Source: Anthoceros angustus (lineage: Eukaryota > Streptophyta > Anthocerotopsida > Anthocerotales > Anthocerotaceae). Taken from it: a stretch of 64,000 nt of DNA. The translations under genes and the position numbers were made by a program. Under the pieces are notes generated by a model that saw only the letters and a program-made list of their open reading frames with translations, did no database searches and had not been told where the DNA came from. Positions 60,161-64,000 of this stretch are shown here, piece by piece. The number at the start of each line of letters is the position of its first letter. Position 1 is the stretch's first letter. Location of the stretch: NCBI GenBank assembly GCA_010909165.1, contig MU008161.1:62001-126000 (forward strand). Reading direction: 5' to 3'.

Positions 60161-60395
60161 AGACTGTGTGCGAGGTCTGCACCGAAAAGCGCCGGGAGAC
60201 TGTGCGAGGTCTGCAGCCGAGTGCGCCGGGAGATCGTGGCGAGGTCTGCACCGAAAAGCGCCGGGAGATCAGGCGAGGTCTGCAGCCGAGTGCGCCGGGG
60301 AGACTGTGTGCGAGGTCTGCAGCCGAGTGCGCCGGGGAGACTGTGTGCGAGGTCTGCAGCCGAGTGCGCCGGGGAGATTGTGTGCTCAAGTGTCA
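60161..60395. repeat. ~36-bp minisatellite, about seven units
   Basis: Units of the type GCGAGGTCTGCAGCCGAGTG-CGCCGGGGAGACTGTGT alternate with a variant GCACCGAAAAGCGCCGGGAG. The last three units are almost identical. Confidence 0.85.
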
Positions 60396-60423
60396 CCGGG
60401 CAAGTCCAGGTTCCCATGCTTGT

Positions 60424-60614
60424 CCAGGTTCCGTGCTTTTTCTTGCGGGCGCAGGCGAACGTGCCGGAACCGATAAGCTGGCTTTTTCTGTGTTCCGTGC
60501 TTTTTCTTGCGGGCGCAGGCGAACGTGCCGGAACCGATAAGCTGGCTTTTTCCAGGTTCCCGTGCTTTTTCTTGCGAGCATAAGCGAACGTGCCGGAACC
60601 TATAAGCTGGCTTT
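60424..60614. repeat. ~64-bp minisatellite, three units
   Basis: Each unit runs CCGTGCTTTTTCTTGCG, then GCGAACGTGCCGGAACC and TATAAGCTGGCTTTTT or GATAAGCTGGCTTTTT. It adjoins the preceding array but has an unrelated unit. Confidence 0.9.
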
Positions 60615-60756
60615 TTCCGGATCCGAACCGGGCACATGCGAAATCGGTCGGTCTTTGCTATGCTCTCCACATCTTTCTAAAAAAACACAGGGCTTGCAAC
60701 GCACAATGAACTAAATATTCCCCCGCTTAAAGCCTGTGCTCTAGGCCTTCTTCAAG

Positions 60757-60873
60757 GCGAGGAGAAATGAACAGGTCATCGACTACCAAGTCTTACCGAG
60801 GCGAGAGCAAAGATTTTGAGAGCGGAAAGAACTAGTCATTTCTCCTCCCCTTGGTAAGACTGGTAGTCGATGG
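60757..60873. repeat. Imperfect inverted repeat in the hydrolase 3' flank
   Basis: CATCGACTACCAAGTCTTACC (60778-60798) pairs with GGTAAGACTGGTAGTCGATG (60853-60872) with one bulge. In addition GGCGAGGAGAAATGA (60757-60771) is the inverse of TCATTTCTCCTCCCC (60836-60850). The structure begins about 5 nt beyond the hydrolase stop codon, so it would form a hairpin in the transcript 3' end. Confidence 0.7.
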
Positions 60874-60878
60874 TTACC

Positions 60879-62041
60879 TCACATTTGAGCGGACAACGAG
60901 GACAGGTTTAGCTGATACTGGCTCGGGGCATTCCATGTGGAGTCTAGCCAATCCAGCATTTGAGTTGTCTGCAAGCTGGTAAAGACATGGAAGGCGTAAG
61001 CCAGGCTAAGTTCCTCGCCCACCTCTCGAGCCCAACGCACGTAGGAGTTGTCCTGTGCAACAAGCACGGATTCCGCGAAGATATCCCACTCCCAGAAGCT
61101 GTACGTGTCCCAGCCCACGGGAGCAGGCACGGTGAGGAAGCCATCGGGGTCGAGGTAGTTTCCGGCCAGCAGCGCCTGGTGCACTGAAGCGGAAACATCT
61201 GCCTGCAACCCGGGAATCCTCTCAGTGAAGTAAGTGGCGTTGATGGGAATAGGGTCACAGGCGATGGAGTGGACCGTGATGTCCTTCCCGGCCAGCACCT
61301 GCATCTGGCCCAGCAGTTTCTCTGCACTGCTGGAGTCCTTCCGCATCTATTCAAGCAGGTGAGTGAGAAGAAATTGCACCACGCCATGTAAACATCGGAG
61401 CTGCTTGCAAGCTTTCGAGGGAGAAAGGAACGCACATAGACGAAGAGGGTCGGGGGGTAGGCAGGAGGTTGGGCGGCCTGCACCGCACCGTCGAACGCGT
61501 AGTAGCTCATGAGCAGAATGCCCCGCAGTTCTAGCTGGGTGCTCAGCACGCTGACGAACATGGCGCCCAGGGAGAAGCCGAGCGCGGTAAGCGGGAGGTG
61601 CTCAAGCTGGTGCGTTTCCATCCAGGATCGCAGAAACTGGGACACCATGCGCAGATTGGGGTTGGTTTCCGGGTTGAGGCTCAGGTCCCACCCCCAGCCG
61701 CTGGCCTGGATGGAGATGACGGCATAGCCCCGAGCCAGGGCAGCCTGCACCACCAGCCGCTCCTCCGGGAGGCTGGAGCATACGGCGCAGTCGGGGCTGG
61801 GGTCCCAGAAATCCTCGGCTCTCTGGTGCCCGTGCCCGTGCGCCAAAAACAGGACGGCTGCTGGAGATGGCGGGATCTGCCAGATGGCATACGTCCCGGA
61901 CGGGATGTCCTGGTAGGTGGCTGCCAATCCCTCGCCACTCGCACTTGTCGCTTGCTGCAGCAGCAGCAGCAGCAGCAGCTGGAAGCAGTGCAAGGCGAGG
62001 AGAAATGATCCACCAGCAGCGGCTCTCCTGCTGCCTGCCAT
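60879..62041 (-). CDS. Secreted alpha/beta-hydrolase-like protein, 2 exons
   Basis: Exons 61394-62041 and 60879-61346 join in frame across a 47-nt GT-AG intron to give 371 aa. The N-terminus (MAGSRRAAAGGSFLLALHCF then a run of Leu, ending ATSASGEG) is a clear signal peptide. VLFLAHGHGHQRAEDFW fits the oxyanion-hole strand. LTALGFSLGAMF holds the nucleophile elbow G-F-S-L-G, with Ser157. Further text is SYYAFDGAVQAA, GWDTYSFWEWDIFAESVLVA and AFHVFTSLQTTQMLDWLDST. Substrate unknown; the fold suggests an esterase, lipase or peptidase of the secretory pathway. Asp and His of the triad cannot be assigned with certainty. The intron is very short; without it a frameshift would be required. Confidence 0.8.
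61957..61980. repeat. CAG/CTG trinucleotide run coding the poly-Leu of the signal peptide
   Basis: Seven to eight CAG triplets on the plus strand, read as CTG (Leu) on the minus strand in the hydrophobic core of the hydrolase signal peptide. Confidence 0.9.
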
Positions 62042-62830
62042 TCTGGCAAGCTTCCCCCCAACAGCCAGCTTCCTCAGCCCACCGTCCAGGTTCTTCTTCC
62101 TCCAGGAATCTGGAATCAGCAGGACGCTATGGAGTACCGAATGATCAGTTGTGAAATCAAAATCTCTCTAGACATACCGTCCCACCGTGAACTTTGTTTC
62201 GGAGTGCCAAGGGAGTATCAAAACGAACCAATGCAGCATTTGCAAAATCGGAAGCTTGGATGCAGCCAAGGTGGCTGGGACAATACCTAGTGATCTGTTT
62301 TCTGGCCTCGAGCGCGGATGCTGAAAGCGAGGCGCTTCGAGTAAACGCGTCGGGCCTCATCCTCGTCGGCGGACCGCTCGGGTCCCGACAGTTCAGCCTG
62401 CCTGCAACAGTCGTCACCCAGAAGTCCGCGTCCCAACTGCAGAGCGTTCGGTAAGCGTCATGCTAATCCGCAGCTTCCAACTGACCCGAGGTAGATGTGT
62501 AATGAGGGCCGTTCTTGCAGGAAACCAGTGGGCACGATCCCACCCACGTAAACTGTGTACAGGAATAAACCTGCACCTCTTGTTGCCGCATTCTCTTCCG
62601 AAAGCCCCAATACCGTACCTTGAGGGGTGGTTCAACAGGATAATGCCGAAATAATTATTTTTTGAAAAATAAGGTTCAACATAAATATTTATATTTTTAA
62701 ATTTTCAATATTTATGAAAAATAATCTTCTCAAATTTTAATATCTATTAAAATACATAGGTATTTATATAGAACTAATGGATATGTATAGACCTCCCTAA
62801 ACAGCCCTTTTTCCATTTTAAATAAAAGAA
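62042..62830. other. Hydrolase upstream region, then AT-rich DNA; no supported gene
   Basis: 62157-62454 has 86-aa frames on both strands without a domain. 62650-62830 is strongly AT-rich. Confidence 0.35.
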
Positions 62831-63398
62831 TTTAGCCTTGCATGAGAAGCATGCACTGGATCTAGTTAGTAAGTTGTAAGTAGTGGTGGTAAGACTTAGC
62901 TTAGGGCTTAAGGAAGAAAGTCTGCTTTTAGCATTACTTTGAAATGATGTAAGCCTCCTATATAAGGAGATGAGGCTAGCCCTAGAGATATATCTTGTGA
63001 TCCTAGCATGGGAGCTACACTCTTGAGGATAGGACTTTGGAGCCTAAAGGCCTTGGGAGCCGGAGTGTGAGCATGTCTAGAAGGATCCTAGCACTTGGGA
63101 GCTACACTCTTGTGAGGATAGGACTTTGGTGCCTAGAGGCTTTGGAGCCTAGAGTGAGCGTGCTAGAGGAGAGCTGAGGAGGAGATCGAGGGAGAGCTAA
63201 GCTCCTAGCTTAGGCAAAGATGGGAGCTCTCTCGATCTCTCATGTATTCTTGTTGACTCTTCTGGAATAAATAGCAGCGCAGATGCCGTGCGAGTCGTCC
63301 GTGGAAGGACGGCGGGCTACTTGGAGGCCTAGTGGTGTCTGGTGATGTTTTTGTCGCTAATCGCGTGATCGCCCCACCTCGAAAAGGGGTGTTACTTG
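62831..63398 (+). repeat. Gypsy 5' LTR (approximate) with internal tandem duplication
   Basis: TATA box CCTATATAAGGAGATG at about 62958 and polyadenylation-like GGAATAAATAG at 63262. The end lies just before the primer site at 63399. Inside, a ~85-bp unit is duplicated (63000-63085 and 63086-63170; GGGAGCTACACTCTTG-GAGGATAGGACTTTGG). The left edge, perhaps TGCATGAGAAG near 62837, is uncertain. Confidence 0.6.
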
Positions 63399-63409
63399 TG
63401 GTATCGAGC
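63399..63409 (+). other. Gypsy primer-binding site
   Basis: TGGTATCGAGC resembles the tRNA-Met complement (TGGTATCAGAGC with one base missing). Confidence 0.65.
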
Positions 63410-63588
63410 TCAAGGTTGAAGCATCTTTTAGCTAGGACGCTAGCCGGAGATGGCCGATCTCAAGAGCCAGGAGGCGAGAGAATACGGCGAAGAAAGAGAA
63501 GGCTCCTATGGTGGAGACCCAGTGGATGAGCCTCGGATGGAGCCACTAATCGGAACGGCAGAGGCATACCTGGGTCAAGACCGTCACC

Positions 63589-64000
63589 ATGCCGCAAGAG
63601 GAGCTTCAAAATCTTTTGAGGAGAATGGAAGCTCTAGAGCAACAAGTACAAGGAAAAAGAAAGCTCGATGAAGCATAGAAGGATGATGAACAGGACGAAT
63701 TGGAGCCTGGCCCAGAAAAGAGTAGAGCAAGGAGACCCAAGAAGTTGAGGCTAAGCGTTCAGCCCCCAGATAGGTATAAGGGTGAACGAGATGTGGAGAA
63801 AATCAATTCGTGGTTTTTCTCATTGGAAGGATACTTTCTGTCGCAAAGGATTCCGCAGGAAGAGTATCTAGATCACATCGTTAACTTCTTAGAAGGGTAC
63901 GCTCTTACTTGGTGGAGAACTTATGTTCAGAGTATTGAACAGGGTAATAGAGTGGAAACTATTTCCACCTGGGCAGAATTCAAAGATGCACTGCAACTTC
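63589..64000 (+). CDS. Ty3/gypsy gag, 5' part (runs off the window)
   Basis: From ATG at 63589 (MPQEELQNLLRRMEALEQQV, coiled coil) the frame is open to the window end except for one TAG at 63676. After it come a basic stretch (KSRARRPKKLRLSVQPPDRY) and the retrotransposon capsid: GERDVEKINSWFFSLEGYFL, PQEEYLDHIVNFLEGYALTW, WRTYVQSIEQGN and TWAEFKDALQL, the 'A..WW......W..F...L' landmark. An overlapping 73-aa frame starts at 63450. The element looks comparatively young: only one stop interrupts an otherwise clean frame. Pol would lie beyond 64000. Confidence 0.8.

Noticed and set aside
59511-60389. 292-aa minus-strand ORF
   Set aside because: Its N-terminal half is translation of the ~36-bp minisatellite and the rest has no domain.
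60168-60395. CRISPR-like array
   Set aside because: Units are contiguous with no unique spacers, and this is nuclear plant DNA.
62157-62454. 86-aa ORFs on both strands
   Set aside because: Mutually antisense, no domain, near the hydrolase promoter.

Overview
The window is plant nuclear DNA dominated by transposable elements. It holds three intact-looking multi-exon genes, all on the minus strand between 45 and 62 kb. Every splice junction I could place follows GT-AG, and most introns are about 65-145 bp. A broken PPR gene of the plant organelle-RNA type, plant-type Ty1/copia and Ty3/gypsy retrotransposons with tRNA-Met primer sites, and a CACTA transposon with a TNP2-type transposase together suggest a land plant. 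The short introns and mixed element content make me favour a seed-free plant (bryophyte, hornwort or lycophyte), but the species cannot be read from the sequence.

Layout. 1-4151 is an old, decayed retroelement family: a coiled-coil gag-like ORF, an LTR-like promoter block and a second gag-like ORF. A 13.4-kb CACTA-type DNA transposon (4152-17547) is inserted into it, with matching terminal inverted repeats and a 3-bp TGT target duplication. 17551-22110 continues the older family in two diverged direct copies, with a 45-bp coding-phase minisatellite between them. 22-30 kb holds a minus-strand copia reverse-transcriptase fragment, a ~710-bp tandem duplication, another copy of the old family's ORF and a plus-strand copia RNase H tail.

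30.7-44.8 kb is the most interesting part. A minus-strand Ty3/gypsy element (about 34.66-43.97 kb) carries gag with two CCHC knuckles, a protease, a C5 cytosine DNA methyltransferase, reverse transcriptase/RNase H, integrase, and a PHD finger at the end of pol. A second, shorter copy of its 3' end (31.0-33.2 kb) lies beside it. The copy shown is inactive: it has several frameshifts and the reverse-transcriptase YxDD box reads Y-I-G-D. It was inserted into the leader of a copia element.

45.2-49.9 kb holds two colinear host genes: a DUF4097/FAM185A-like beta-repeat protein (444 aa, 10 exons) and an SLC35B/UTR-type nucleotide-sugar transporter (357 aa, 11 exons). Both exon sets splice to an exact open frame. 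After a TA/GA microsatellite and a degenerate PPR gene come the 5' end of a copia element, more copies of the old repeat family, two minisatellite arrays, a secreted alpha/beta-hydrolase gene (371 aa, 2 exons) and, at the right edge, the LTR, primer site and gag of another gypsy element that runs out of the window.
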